From Acidobacteriota bacterium (lineage in GTDB: Bacteria; Acidobacteriota; Terriglobia; Terriglobales; Acidobacteriaceae), in contig JAJZJJ010000273.1 of NCBI GenBank assembly GCA_021810175.1, positions 1 to 5,330 on the forward strand: a DNA stretch of 5,330 bases, written 5' to 3'. Numbering within the stretch: position 1 is the stretch's first letter; each line of letters opens with the position of its first letter. This document shows, in pieces, positions 5,248-5,330 of this stretch. The notes beneath the pieces are model-generated. The model searched no databases and was not told the DNA's origin. It worked only from the letters and a program-made list of their open reading frames with translations. The translations under genes were made by a program, and so were the position numbers.

Positions 5248-5330
5248 CTAGTGGCTTTTCCGGAAGTATCGGGGCTCGCGCCCGGGCAGCCACGGATCGT
5301 AATGCTCCGCGAACTCCGCCCGCTGCTCCG
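5248..5330 (-). CDS. C-terminal end of an unidentified gene cut by the window edge
   Basis: On the minus strand the frame entering from the right edge is open for 26 codons and ends at TAG (5250-5248). It reads EQRAEFAEHYDPWLPG, then REPRYFRKSH. The composition (aromatic and charged residues, a WLPG and RYFR pattern) looks like real protein, and GC occurs mostly at the third codon position. It would be convergent with the paralogue gene, 24 bases from its stop. The piece is too short to assign a family. It could still be a chance open frame. Confidence 0.5.
   Translation of the reverse strand, partial: EQRAEFAEHYDPWLPGREPRYFRKSH

Noticed and set aside
5235..5248. GCGG/CCGC stem between the convergent genes at the right end as a terminator
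   Set aside because: Only four base pairs, no T run, and it overlaps the stop codon of the minus-strand gene.

Overview
The window is a high-GC bacterial chromosomal segment that looks acidobacterial (Acidobacteriaceae-like). This is inferred mainly from the two secreted proteins at the right end. They carry a family core with the pattern YG...G / D.T..FF / H.DP.Y / D[ST]G / N[FY]S / PDV and an LP(N/D)AP motif just after the signal peptide, a combination I associate from memory with Acidobacteria. No tRNA, rRNA, CRISPR array, insertion sequence or phage gene is visible, and every gap between genes is shorter than 300 bases.

Layout from left to right. (1) Positions 2-886, plus strand: the C-terminal three quarters of a BaiN/RdsA (YhiN/HI0933) family flavoprotein whose start lies outside the window. 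(2) Positions 887-1085: a non-coding interval with a GC-rich hairpin just upstream of the next gene's ribosome binding site. (3) Positions 1086-1676, plus: an unrecognised exported protein made of two copies of a Cys-paired module. (4) Positions 1725-3210, minus: a probable three-gene unit, transcribed right to left. It holds a 79-residue charged helical protein, an RlpA-like SPOR-domain lipoprotein whose start overlaps the stop of the small gene (GTGA), and a DinB-like DUF1569 protein. (5) Positions 3211-3343: a divergent intergenic region with a plausible sigma70-type promoter for the minus-strand unit and inverted repeats around its -35 box. (6) Positions 3344-5223, plus: two neighbouring genes for divergent paralogous secreted proteins of unknown function. 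(7) Positions 5248-5330, minus: the last 26 codons of another gene entering from the right.

The common theme of the middle and right parts is the cell envelope. The RlpA-like lipoprotein should bind peptidoglycan through its SPOR domain, but it appears to have lost three of the four residues expected in an active lytic transglycosylase site, suggesting a structural or scaffold role. The modular Cys protein and the paralogous pair all carry export signals. No complete defence, mobile or biosynthetic system is present. The most interesting unexplained items are the paralogous pair with its shared post-signal motif, the degenerate RlpA, and the duplicated Cys module.
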